IMG/VR virus record: IMGVR_UViG_3300021402_000023
Location: 1-21,781 of that record
Direction: 5' to 3' (one strand)
Source: a virus
Length of the DNA stretch: 21,781 nt
Each line of letters starts with the position of its first letter. Position 1 is the stretch's first letter. Position numbers and translations under genes: made by a program. The notes under the pieces were generated by a model. That model did not search any database and had not been told where the DNA came from. It saw nothing but the letters and a program-made list of their open reading frames with translations. Positions 11,016 through 18,007 of this stretch are shown here, one piece after another.

Positions 11016-11907
11016 TCATCAATCAAATACCTTCGTTAAGCTTCTTCTTATGGGTAACTCGAAGACAGGTAAGACTGGATCACTTGTCTCCCTTGTTAAA
11101 GCCGGTTACAAACTCCGTATTATCGACCTGGACAACCTACTAGATATCCTTGTCCGCTACATTAGAAAGGAATGCCCTGATGAAATCTCGGACGTCGAGT
11201 TCGTCTCAGTCAGAGATAAGATTAAAACAGGCCCCGCCGGACCATGTATCTCTGGCACTCCAAAAGCTTGGGCTATAGCTACACGACTCTGTGACCGCTG
11301 GAAATACGAAGACGTGGACTTTGGAATTCCAGCAGAATGGGGATCAGGACATATCCTTGTCATCGACAGTCTCTCAAGACTATGTGACGCAGCTTATGAC
11401 TATCATGAAGCAATTATACCCAGAGGCCGATCGGGCGAGTATGACGGTCGTGCTGTCTATGGGAATGCCCAAGACGCAGTCGAGAAGTTCCTCGCTATGC
11501 TTACCTCTACTGGAATGCAAACCAATGTCATCGTCATCGCTCACGTCCAGTTCCAAGAACAAGACGACGGCAAGATCAAGGGCTTCCCACAAGGTATAGG
11601 GCAGAAGCTGTCGCCGGTCATACCTCAGTACTTTCCGAATGTAGTTCTATACCAACAGGAAGGTGGCCGGAGAGTTATGAAAACAAACTCGACGCCACTT
11701 ATTGATCTGTGTACGGCAGACCCATTCAATACCAGCCCGAGCTATCCTATCGAAACTGGCCTTGCTGATCTCTTCTCGGTGCTACTTAGCACCGAGCCTC
11801 CGACGCTACCCCCTACACCAATCGAAGAAATATTAGGAGCAACAGCAAATGACTTAGTAGACATGCAACCAAAATCACGTATAGGCTCAGAATTTAGGAG
11901 AATATAA
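10999..11907 (+). CDS. RecA-like P-loop ATPase (Sak4-type / AAA_24-like)
   Basis: The protein has 302 residues; ATG 10999 with AAGG upstream. Walker A is GNSKTGKT (residues 19-26) and Walker B is HILVIDS, ending at Asp123. A later strand with VIVIAHVQ (His182) is in the position of the sensor motif of RecA-like ATPases. Proteins of this layout are common next to phage ssDNA-binding genes and act in single-strand annealing or recombination, or as replication ATPases. The C-terminal 60 residues are Pro/Thr-rich and flexible. The following gene starts 1 bp downstream. The P-loop fold is certain; the Sak4 label is inferred from length, motifs and context. Confidence 0.82.
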   Translation: MPNLSNHQSNTFVKLLLMGNSKTGKTGSLVSLVKAGYKLRIIDLDNLLDILVRYIRKECPDEISDVEFVSVRDKIKTGPAGPCISGTPKAWAIATRLCDRWKYEDVDFGIPAEWGSGHILVIDSLSRLCDAAYDYHEAIIPRGRSGEYDGRAVYGNAQDAVEKFLAMLTSTGMQTNVIVIAHVQFQEQDDGKIKGFPQGIGQKLSPVIPQYFPNVVLYQQEGGRRVMKTNSTPLIDLCTADPFNTSPSYPIETGLADLFSVLLSTEPPTLPPTPIEEILGATANDLVDMQPKSRIGSEFRRI

Positions 11908-11908
11908 T

Positions 11909-12403
11909 ATGCACGACTTCAAACCTCGCTCTGCAACCCAAATCGAATCCCGTCCGAACTTTAGCTCACTCCTAGACGAAGCCCCGACCGAAGTCAAATT
12001 CACACCACCACTCCCACAAGGTAGCTACGTAGCTGTAGTTCAACCTGCTTGGCGTAAGGATATAAATCAGAGAGGGCACGAGTTCCATGAGTTTCAATTC
12101 AAACTACTTCAGCCGTTCGAAGATGTAGACCCTGTCGAGCTTGAGGAATGGACCAGAGACCATGGCAGTTTCGCCGATAAACTTTTTAAGCGTCGGTTCT
12201 TCATCACACCTGAGGCAGTGCCATATCTTGATGAATTCCACCAAGCTTGTGGTATAGACCTATCGAAGAAAGTCTCACGGTTGCTTCGAAATGATGAAGT
12301 TGGGAACTGCTATGTAGGAGTTTTCTTAAAGCATCGAACGTTCGCTGACGGATCGAGTAAGGTTGCTGTGGATATCGATCGCTTCTTCCAGATACAGGAG
12401 TAA
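11909..12403 (+). CDS. Probable ssDNA-binding protein, partner of the ATPase
   Basis: This 164-residue protein has a strong AGGAG site and starts 1 bp after the ATPase stop. The first 25 residues are polar; then comes a beta-rich body (GSYVAVVQP, EFHEFQFKLL, KRRFFITPEAVPYLDEF, GNCYVGVFLKHR, KVAVDIDRFFQI). This matches the general outline of OB-fold ssDNA-binding proteins encoded beside Sak4-type ATPases (often labelled DUF669-like). There is no acidic C-terminal tail of the bacterial SSB type. The function rests on fold outline and neighbourhood. Confidence 0.6.
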   Translation: MHDFKPRSATQIESRPNFSSLLDEAPTEVKFTPPLPQGSYVAVVQPAWRKDINQRGHEFHEFQFKLLQPFEDVDPVELEEWTRDHGSFADKLFKRRFFITPEAVPYLDEFHQACGIDLSKKVSRLLRNDEVGNCYVGVFLKHRTFADGSSKVAVDIDRFFQIQE

Positions 12404-12404
12404 A

Positions 12405-12458
12405 CCTCGAAGTTTAAATGGGTGGTCTCAACTTTGGGGCCGCCCAACTTCGCTTAGG
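12405..12458 (+). promoter_or_regulatory. Hairpin that pairs part of a ribosome binding site
   Basis: CCT (12405-12407) pairs with AGG (12456-12458), CGAAGTT (12408-12414) with AACTTCG (12446-12452), and GGGTGGTC (12420-12427) with GGCCGCCC (12438-12445, two G-T pairs). The AGG belongs to the AGGAG site (12456-12460) of the gene at 12469. Folding would reduce translation of that gene; the hairpin could also act as an attenuator after the ssDNA-binding gene. Confidence 0.45.
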
Positions 12459-12468
12459 AGCTAGTGTA

Positions 12469-12675
12469 ATGTCCCAAACGATTCAGATACCAGGCCACGA
12501 TATTGAGTTTGAAATCGAACCAGAAAAATGGGTTAAGGGCTCAGTTATCTTATTATTTCCAAGGTGTAACCGATATTTAGTGTATACAATTATGTGTGTT
12601 ATACTAAAACATACAGATAACGATGATAGTATTTACTATGTTAGGACAGTAGGGCAATGTAGAGGATGGAGGTAG
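12469..12675 (+). CDS. Hypothetical small protein
   Basis: The start is ATG 12469, 8 nt after AGGAG; the open frame from 12418 runs through the upstream hairpin and is not used. The 68-residue product has an N-terminal beta segment (TIQIPGHDIEFEIEPEKWVKGSVIL), a hydrophobic Tyr/Val/Ile/Cys-rich centre and a basic end. It has three cysteines without clear metal spacing. Unknown function. Confidence 0.6.
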   Translation: MSQTIQIPGHDIEFEIEPEKWVKGSVILLFPRCNRYLVYTIMCVILKHTDNDDSIYYVRTVGQCRGWR

Positions 12676-12678
12676 CTT

Positions 12679-12762
12679 ATGCGCGATTTAAACGTCCTAG
12701 CATCACTATTCTTTATAGCCGGATCAATTCTCTTTTTAATCGCAAATCTAGTTGGGGAGTAG
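12679..12762 (+). CDS. 27-residue membrane microprotein
   Basis: GGAGGTAGCTT precedes the ATG at 12679, an excellent ribosome binding site at good spacing. Residues 6-24 are one transmembrane helix (VLASLFFIAGSILFLIANL), ending in GE. The gene starts 3 bp after the previous stop. The clean initiation signal makes this one of the better-supported microproteins here. Confidence 0.55.
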   Translation: MRDLNVLASLFFIAGSILFLIANLVGE

Positions 12763-12792
12763 AAATATAACAACTTTTGCCTTCATTATACC

Positions 12793-12821
12793 TACAGGTC
12801 TGGCGTGGCCTAAGACCTGTA
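12793..12821 (+). other. Intergenic 9-bp stem-loop
   Basis: TACAGGTCT (12793-12801) pairs perfectly with AGACCTGTA (12813-12821) around an 11-nt loop. It sits in the 116-bp gap before the gene at 12879. No T-run follows, so it is a terminator only in a weak sense. Confidence 0.45.
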
Positions 12822-12878
12822 TTCGCTTCATGAGTGCCCCTATATGGGATGCTCCAGACTACTATTGGGGAGCTTAAG

Positions 12879-13154
12879 ATGAATACAGCTGATGATATCC
12901 TTAAAGCCGCAGCTCAAGTTGTACATGATAATAACGGTCAACATGGAAACATGCACGATTGTTTACATAAGATAGCTCAGCTATGGGATGCTTACATTGA
13001 TATAAAATCAACCTCAGGAATTAATGCTTTCGACGTCTGTAACATGATGGAGCTACTAAAGATCGCCAGACGCCAAACCGGCTCCTTCAACCCAGACGAC
13101 TATATAGACGGGGCTGGCTACGCTGCGTGTGCCTTTGAAATTCTAAAACGGTAG
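12879..13154 (+). CDS. DUF6378-like small protein
   Basis: The start is ATG 12879, 7 nt after GGGGAG. The 91-residue product shows the pattern 'ADDILKAAAQVV', then 'HDCLHKIAQLWDAYI', 'DVCNMMELLKIAR' and 'DDYIDGAGYAACAFEI'. I recognise this as the small all-helical phage family annotated DUF6378, whose members recur in tailed phages and whose acidic and His residues suggest a nucleotide-related enzyme fold. The biochemical role is not established. Family recall is from motif pattern, not a search. Confidence 0.75.
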   Translation: MNTADDILKAAAQVVHDNNGQHGNMHDCLHKIAQLWDAYIDIKSTSGINAFDVCNMMELLKIARRQTGSFNPDDYIDGAGYAACAFEILKR

Positions 13155-13161
13155 TTAAATC

Positions 13162-13419
13162 ATGCCTAAAGTTAAAATTACAAAAAACCCTACAGGGACT
13201 GTACTAGGAGACTTAAATAATAAACTAAGGGTAGACTTAATGAAATCAATAATCTTATATTTTGATCTTACTACTGTAGAAGGAGTGAGTTACCCAGAAA
13301 GATTAGGGGGCGTGCTTTCTGCACTACTGACTATAGTTGAGATGATAGAGGCAGATGGAAATCTATCTAAGGGTGTCGTAGAACAGTATTTAAGTACATA
13401 TAGAAGCTTACGAAGGTGA
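13162..13419 (+). CDS. Hypothetical helical protein
   Basis: This 85-residue protein has a weak initiation region. It begins with a short basic segment, then amphipathic helices (LRVDLMKSIILYF, LGGVLSALLTIVEMIEADG). It ends directly before the glycosylase/exonuclease gene, whose GTG start overlaps its stop (GTGA). The Leu/Ile/Val-rich helices may make a dimer. Not recognised. Confidence 0.6.
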   Translation: MPKVKITKNPTGTVLGDLNNKLRVDLMKSIILYFDLTTVEGVSYPERLGGVLSALLTIVEMIEADGNLSKGVVEQYLSTYRSLRR

Positions 13420-14546
13420 TCTTCCTGCTCGGCGAAGCCTGGGGTGAGCATGAGGCGAAGATAGGTAAGCCTTTTGTTGGGCCGACTGGTGTGGAGTTAC
13501 TGAAGATACTACATAAAGCGCAGATACTGACTCTAAATCCTAGTGACTACACTTCGATTAACTCATTCTATAGAACGAACGACCCAACGTATATCCACTC
13601 AATCTGGTCTCGCTTTAGCTACATACACCGTACCAATGTCTTTAACCTACATCCTCCAGGTAACGACTTAAAATACCTCTGTGGAACTAAAGCCCAGGGC
13701 ATACCTGGATACCCTCCATTGGAGAAATCATCTTATGCCCGTGCAGAGTTTACTCCTGAGCTTAACCGCCTCGCCGATGAAATACGTACTCATGATCCTA
13801 ATTGTATTGTGTGTCTTGGTAATACTGCACTTTGGGCGCTTACTGGATCAACTGGAATCGGGACTGCCCGAGGATATACTTCGATATCTAGTCACACTGC
13901 TATTGGTTGGAAGTTTTTGCCTACTTACCATCCAACTACTATATTTCATCAATATAGTCTTCGGCCGATAGTCATTGCGGATTTAATGAAGGCTAAGGCC
14001 CAGAGCGAATTTCCTGAGTTAAGGAGACCCCAGCGTGAGATTTGGATTGAACCTACATTAGAAGATGTGAGAGAGTTTATATATATGTATATAGAACGTT
14101 CAGAAGTCACTGAAGAGAATATCGGCTATCCTTGGCAAAGCAATTTACTCTCAGTTGATATAGAGACCTACGGCTCAAGAGTTACTTGTATTGGCTTTAG
14201 CCCGAGCCCAGACCTGGCCTTAGTTATACCTTTTGAGCCTGGACTAAATAGTGAGAAAAGTTATTGGCCAACCCCAGAGAGTGAGACTTTAGTATGGAAA
14301 TGGATTAGAAGTGTTCTTGAGAACGCCTCAATTCCAAAGCTCTTCCAGAATGGTCTATATGATATCGCCTTCCTCTGGCGGTCGATGCATATACAGGTAC
14401 GTGGCGCAATGCATGACTCAATGCTCCTTCACCACGCGCTTCAGCCTGAGATGAATAAAGGTCTGGGCTTCCTAGGGAGTTTGTATAGCGACGAACATAT
14501 GTGGAAAGGGATGCGGAAGCATGAAACGATTAAAAGAGATGACTAA
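13416..14546 (+). CDS. Uracil-DNA-glycosylase-like domain fused to 3'-5' exonuclease N-terminal part of DNA polymerase A
   Basis: The 376-residue protein starts with GTG 13416, overlapping the upstream stop. Residues 6-25 carry a GEAWGEHE...GKPFVGPTG motif typical of family 4/5-like uracil-DNA glycosylases, and the later YHP at 171-173 matches their second motif. From about residue 240 a DnaQ-like exonuclease follows: motif I Asp248-x-Glu250 (SVDIET), motif II Asn312...Asp316 (FQNGLYD), and a conserved MHDSMLLHHAL at 332-342. The chain stops before motif III, which is on the polymerase protein at 15339. A glycosylase-like domain fused to polymerase A is known in Bacillus phage SPO1. Here it is separated from the polymerase domain by about 790 bp. 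It should proofread or scan template uracil, if it assembles with the other half. Confidence 0.8.
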   Translation: MIFLLGEAWGEHEAKIGKPFVGPTGVELLKILHKAQILTLNPSDYTSINSFYRTNDPTYIHSIWSRFSYIHRTNVFNLHPPGNDLKYLCGTKAQGIPGYPPLEKSSYARAEFTPELNRLADEIRTHDPNCIVCLGNTALWALTGSTGIGTARGYTSISSHTAIGWKFLPTYHPTTIFHQYSLRPIVIADLMKAKAQSEFPELRRPQREIWIEPTLEDVREFIYMYIERSEVTEENIGYPWQSNLLSVDIETYGSRVTCIGFSPSPDLALVIPFEPGLNSEKSYWPTPESETLVWKWIRSVLENASIPKLFQNGLYDIAFLWRSMHIQVRGAMHDSMLLHHALQPEMNKGLGFLGSLYSDEHMWKGMRKHETIKRDD

Positions 14547-14718
14547 AACTAGACCGATACCAGATGTACCTTTATCTGAATGGACGATGCCTGAGCTTAA
14601 ACAGGCTATTAGATTCTATAATATGTGGATAGATATCTGCTCGAAAAAGGATATAGCTAGAGCTGCTTGTAGAATTGAAGAATTAATGTGTGAACTTAGA
14701 AGGCGAGATAACCTATGA
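14521..14718 (+). CDS. Hypothetical helical protein within the polymerase split
   Basis: This 65-residue protein overlaps the exonuclease gene end by 26 bp. It is helical (LSEWTMPELKQAIRFYNMWI, then DIARAACRIEELMCELRRRDNL). The last 28 bp before its final codon are repeated exactly at 15106-15133, so its C-terminus was duplicated in a rearrangement. It is coupled to the next gene by ATGA. No known function; the start may instead be ATG 14539. Confidence 0.6.
   Translation: MKRLKEMTKTRPIPDVPLSEWTMPELKQAIRFYNMWIDICSKKDIARAACRIEELMCELRRRDNL
14685..14712 (+). repeat. 28-bp direct repeat, left copy
   Basis: This 28-bp sequence lies in the end of the 65-residue gene and is identical to 15106-15133. 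The two copies bound a 421-bp unit that carries the gene at 14715-15089. Confidence 0.9.
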
Positions 14719-15089
14719 AAAAGAAGTACTTAAGAAACTGGATCGTTACAGAATATCTTAAGTTAATAAAACACGATGAACCACTTAAGCACGACCTGAT
14801 ATGTAATCTACTAGATATTCCAATAATAGGTAAACAAACTATAAGAAGTAGTCTACCAGAACAGACATGGCGAATTAATGTGTGGAAATCGATCGTCACG
14901 GCGCCGAAGGATGAGACTAGACTGATCCTATCAAAGTGGGTCGGTCATGTAGACAATCCGACAGCTCTCTGGTGGATTACGAGAGGATATTGGTCTCCTA
15001 GATTTAAGAACTGGACCGATGGAATTGACGAGATAGCAGAGCCAACTCATTGGATACTCCAATCTGATCTCCCTAAACCATGCGAATAA
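14715..15089 (+). CDS. DUF551-like C-terminal protein between the polymerase halves
   Basis: This 124-residue protein starts with an ATGA overlap at 14715. The first 60 residues are basic and helical. The second half (WKSIVTAPKDE..., ALWWITRGYWSP..., then EPTHWILQSDLPKP) follows the DUF551-like outline, which ends in a 'THW.pLP.P' signature. Function of that family is unknown. The gene lies inside the 421-bp unit bounded by the 28-bp repeats and ends within a copy of the polymerase gene start, so it was probably brought in by recombination with a related phage. Confidence 0.65.
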   Translation: MKKKYLRNWIVTEYLKLIKHDEPLKHDLICNLLDIPIIGKQTIRSSLPEQTWRINVWKSIVTAPKDETRLILSKWVGHVDNPTALWWITRGYWSPRFKNWTDGIDEIAEPTHWILQSDLPKPCE

Positions 15090-15136
15090 TTCACACCACC
15101 GACACAATGTGTGAACTTAGAAGGCGAGATAACTAA
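15080..15136 (+). pseudogene. Chimeric remnant: polymerase start fused to end of the 14521 gene
   Basis: This 18-codon frame begins MRIIHTTD, a near copy of the polymerase N-terminus MRIINTTD at 15339, and continues MCELRRRDN, the end of the 14521-14718 product. Five of the first eight codons differ from the real polymerase start, so that half came from a diverged relative. The second half is identical to the neighbouring gene at the DNA level. It is best read as a recombination scar, not a functional gene. Confidence 0.7.
15106..15133 (+). repeat. 28-bp direct repeat, right copy
   Basis: This copy is identical to 14685-14712. Here the repeat is fused to a polymerase-start fragment on its left and is followed after TAATG by the 68-residue gene at 15136. 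Confidence 0.9.
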
Positions 15137-15342
15137 TGGGCTACGACACTGGTAACTTTAAAGATCGTGATGGAAACGAATACTCTGTTGGGGTAACATG
15201 TGGATCAGTAATCGTATGGAAAGGGATATGGTGTGGGAATAGAATAGTTATAAGGCTAGACCCAAAAGAAGCAGAGAATTTATACAAAGCGTTAGACGAA
15301 GCTATAAGATATTATATAAGCGACGGTAATCGGCTAGCATGA
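15136..15342 (+). CDS. Hypothetical small beta-rich protein before the polymerase
   Basis: This 68-residue protein starts with a TAATG overlap at 15136, after an AGAAGGCGAG segment that can act as ribosome binding site. Strands (EYSVGVTCGSVIVWKGI, NRIVIRLD) are followed by one helix (PKEAENLYKALDEAIRYYI), a compact alpha/beta layout. The stop overlaps the polymerase start (ATGA). Not recognised; it is the second of two alternative-looking genes that sit between the 14521 gene end and the polymerase start. Confidence 0.65.
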   Translation: MGYDTGNFKDRDGNEYSVGVTCGSVIVWKGIWCGNRIVIRLDPKEAENLYKALDEAIRYYISDGNRLA

Positions 15343-16916
15343 GAATAATCAATACTACCGATGAAAGTCTAGACTCCCTACCGCAGTGGGATAGGGATCA
15401 AATCTACAACGGTCTAGATGTGTGCGTAACCTACGACGTTTTTAATGCCCTTCAGTCTCAATTAGACCCAACCTCCCAAGCTACCTACGACTTCTCTCGC
15501 CAACTCCAAGGTCCAGTCCTAGATATGGGCTTCCGTGGAGTACTTATAGATAAGGAACGTAGAGATAATGTTATCGAAGAACTCTACAACACGATCGACA
15601 CTCTTAGTCGTAACCTTGAAAGAATTGTGCTCGATGGCGTCGGCATGGGCATATTCAATTGGCGATCGAATAGTAATCTCAGGGACTTGTTTTACGAAGA
15701 ACTCTGCCTTCCGACACAGAGAAATAAAGGGCGTCCTACAACTGACCGTAACGCACGTGAAAAACTCGGATACTACCCGATCGCGACGCAAATCTGTAAG
15801 CACATCAACGTAATTGCTGACTTAGAAGACAAGCTTTCTGTTCTCAGGACAGAGATCGACCCAGACGGACGTATCCGTACAACCTATAATATCGCCGGTA
15901 CCTCTACAGGGCGGTTCTCTAGCTCTGAGAATGTATTCGGTACCGGCTCTAATATGCAGAATATTACAGAATCACTGCGGAGTATTCTAATCTCGGACCA
16001 CGGAATGAAGTTCGCTAAGTTCGATGCTAGGTCCGGGGAGAGCTTCTGTGTTGGAGCGATTGAGTGGAATCTATTCCAGGATGGAACTTACCTAGATGTA
16101 TGTGAAACTGGTGACCCGCATACTGCCGTAGCTAGAGCTATATGGCCGAACCTACCTTGGACTGGAGACCTAAAGCATGATAGAAAACTGGCGGAGACCC
16201 CTTATTACCGGCACCATACCTACCGCTTCATGTGTAAGAAACTGGGTCATGGCTCGAATTATGGGGGTAAGCCCCAGACCCTCGCGCAAGAAGCACAGGT
16301 CGAAATTGGGTTGGTCAAAGACTTCCAGCCGGCCTACTTCAAAACTTTTCCGACACACCGGCTCTGGCATGAGTGGGTTAAGGATCAAATACAGAGCAAG
16401 GGCCAACTCACTTCCCTCACAGGCCGTAGACGTTACTTTCACTCGCGCCGGACCGACGATAAAACAATACGTGAAGCCATCGCTTACGATCCGCAATGTA
16501 GTCTCGCTGACATTGTCAACAGCGCATTACTTAGGATATGGCGGCTAGACCTGTGCCAGGTTATGATGCAGGATCATGATGCACTTACATTTATGTATTC
16601 TGAAGATAGGGAAGATAGTATAATTCCACAGCTTTTTAGCGAAATTCTAAATCCACTTTATCTTCTACATGGCCGTCGGATATATATCCCCTACGACTGT
16701 GAAGTCGGGTGGAATAAAGGTAAGTTCGACCCAGATAAAAACCCTAATGGCTTGCGGGAATGGACAGGCCATGACCCTAGGAAATGGGAGAAATGGTCGA
16801 AAGGAAACGTAGGCTTAAATCATGGATCAAGGCATTTAGCGAGCAATGTACAGCGCTTAATACCCCGCATATCTGGAGGCGATGGGTTGGAATCTCGATC
16901 TTGGCGGCGACTATAG
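15339..16916 (+). CDS. Family A DNA polymerase, C-terminal part with exonuclease motif III
   Basis: The protein has 525 residues and an ATGA-coupled start at 15339. Tyr23...Asp27 (QIYNGLDV) is exonuclease motif III, whose partners I and II are on the separate protein at 13416. Polymerase motifs follow: TGRF at 190-193, N..MQNI near 205-209, motif A Asp229...Glu234, motif B Arg296...Lys300...His304...Tyr308-Gly309, and motif C His413-Asp414. The O-helix residue that is Phe762 in E. coli Pol I is His304 here, and the Glu that often follows motif C HD is Ala. It is the phage replicative polymerase. The last roughly 45 residues overlap the helicase gene in another frame and look unlike polymerase sequence, so the ancestral end was probably earlier. 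Confidence 0.92.
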   Translation: MRIINTTDESLDSLPQWDRDQIYNGLDVCVTYDVFNALQSQLDPTSQATYDFSRQLQGPVLDMGFRGVLIDKERRDNVIEELYNTIDTLSRNLERIVLDGVGMGIFNWRSNSNLRDLFYEELCLPTQRNKGRPTTDRNAREKLGYYPIATQICKHINVIADLEDKLSVLRTEIDPDGRIRTTYNIAGTSTGRFSSSENVFGTGSNMQNITESLRSILISDHGMKFAKFDARSGESFCVGAIEWNLFQDGTYLDVCETGDPHTAVARAIWPNLPWTGDLKHDRKLAETPYYRHHTYRFMCKKLGHGSNYGGKPQTLAQEAQVEIGLVKDFQPAYFKTFPTHRLWHEWVKDQIQSKGQLTSLTGRRRYFHSRRTDDKTIREAIAYDPQCSLADIVNSALLRIWRLDLCQVMMQDHDALTFMYSEDREDSIIPQLFSEILNPLYLLHGRRIYIPYDCEVGWNKGKFDPDKNPNGLREWTGHDPRKWEKWSKGNVGLNHGSRHLASNVQRLIPRISGGDGLESRSWRRL

Positions 16917-18007
16917 AGCAGAAGATATGGATGGTTTCTGGGGGGAAGACTCTATATCCTAATTTATATATGTTCCTAGTCGGGCACCCAGGTACAGGGA
17001 AGACCCGGTCCATAATTGAAGGCCGGTCGTATCTGAATCGTCTCCCAGAGCCACACTTCTCACCCACGGACATGACCTGGGCCTCGGTTATAGATAGCTT
17101 ACAGAAGAACTCTAGACTTTATCTTCGAGCAGTGGAGGGTGATCTTAAATATAATTCGATATATATTTGTGTAGAAGAGCTTGGAACCTTTCTATCGAAG
17201 TATGACACGCAAACTACGAAGGGCTTATCAGCCTTATATGATCCTAACCCATACCACCAAACACGCCGAACGGAGAAGCTAGATATTAGTCTAGAATCCC
17301 CACAGATTAATATGATCATAGGCACTACACCACAGGACCTTATGGACTTCCTTCCTGACTCGGCCTGGGGCCAGGGCTTTATGTCACGGTCAATATTAGT
17401 CTTCAGCGATGAAAGGATAATTGGAGATGACTTCGCTACGCCTACTCATCTTCACAGTGACGACTTGGATTATGATCTTGGTATTATTAATGATACTTTT
17501 GGCCAGTTCAATCTCACCCCCGAATGGATCGAACTTGTTAACTCCTGGCGTAGGGAGGGAGAGCAACCTGTGCCTGATCATCCGAGGCTCGTGCATTATA
17601 ACACAAGAAGGCGGGTCAATATCTACAAGCTGTCGATGTTATCCTCTATCGACCGTGGCACCTCTATGATTATAGACGTCGAGGACTTCGTCCACGCTCA
17701 TGAGTGGCTAACCGAAGCTGAGAGCTTTATGCCGGATATCTTCAAAGCCGGAGCGGTTAATGCTGATGCTAATGCAATGCAAGAGATAAGTCACTTCGTG
17801 TTAGCACATGATGTCGGCTGGGGTGTGAGTGAGCAGAGGATAACTAAGTTTGCGAAGGACCTGCTGCCACAGTCGACCCTACTACGAGTGATAGAGGTTA
17901 TGATAAGGACGGGGGACTTATATCTTATAGGCCAGGATAAGGTGACGAAGGTTAAGTTCTATTCTACAGAACCTCAACCTAAGCCACTGGTTAGCGATGC
18001 TCAATAA
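16784..18007 (+). CDS. DUF3987-like P-loop helicase/ATPase
   Basis: The protein has 407 residues from ATG 16784; ATG 16793 is an equal alternative. Walker A is GHPGTGKT (67-74), and IYICVEE (126-132) is the Walker B strand. The segments ELGTFLSK...LYDP and NMIIGTTPQDL fit the DUF3987-type ATPase pattern seen in phage and plasmid primase-helicases. No primase domain is visible, so it is probably a stand-alone helicase or loader. The N-terminus (SWIKAFSEQCTALNTPHIWRRWVGI) is family-like, which shows this frame is the real one in the 133-bp overlap with the polymerase. It converges with the minus-strand late genes, overlapping the last by 17 bp. No terminator hairpin was seen there. Confidence 0.75.
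   Translation: MGEMVERKRRLKSWIKAFSEQCTALNTPHIWRRWVGISILAATIEQKIWMVSGGKTLYPNLYMFLVGHPGTGKTRSIIEGRSYLNRLPEPHFSPTDMTWASVIDSLQKNSRLYLRAVEGDLKYNSIYICVEELGTFLSKYDTQTTKGLSALYDPNPYHQTRRTEKLDISLESPQINMIIGTTPQDLMDFLPDSAWGQGFMSRSILVFSDERIIGDDFATPTHLHSDDLDYDLGIINDTFGQFNLTPEWIELVNSWRREGEQPVPDHPRLVHYNTRRRVNIYKLSMLSSIDRGTSMIIDVEDFVHAHEWLTEAESFMPDIFKAGAVNADANAMQEISHFVLAHDVGWGVSEQRITKFAKDLLPQSTLLRVIEVMIRTGDLYLIGQDKVTKVKFYSTEPQPKPLVSDAQ

Noticed and set aside
14547-15338. Group I intron or homing endonuclease splitting the polymerase
   Set aside because: The interval is filled by small coupled genes, no homing-nuclease motif (LAGLIDADG, GIY-YIG, HNH) is visible, and both polymerase halves have their own start and stop. 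Splicing remains to be excluded by RNA data.
16784-16916. Programmed -1 frameshift joining polymerase and helicase
   Set aside because: No in-frame slippery heptamer of the X-XXY-YYZ type was found in the overlap.
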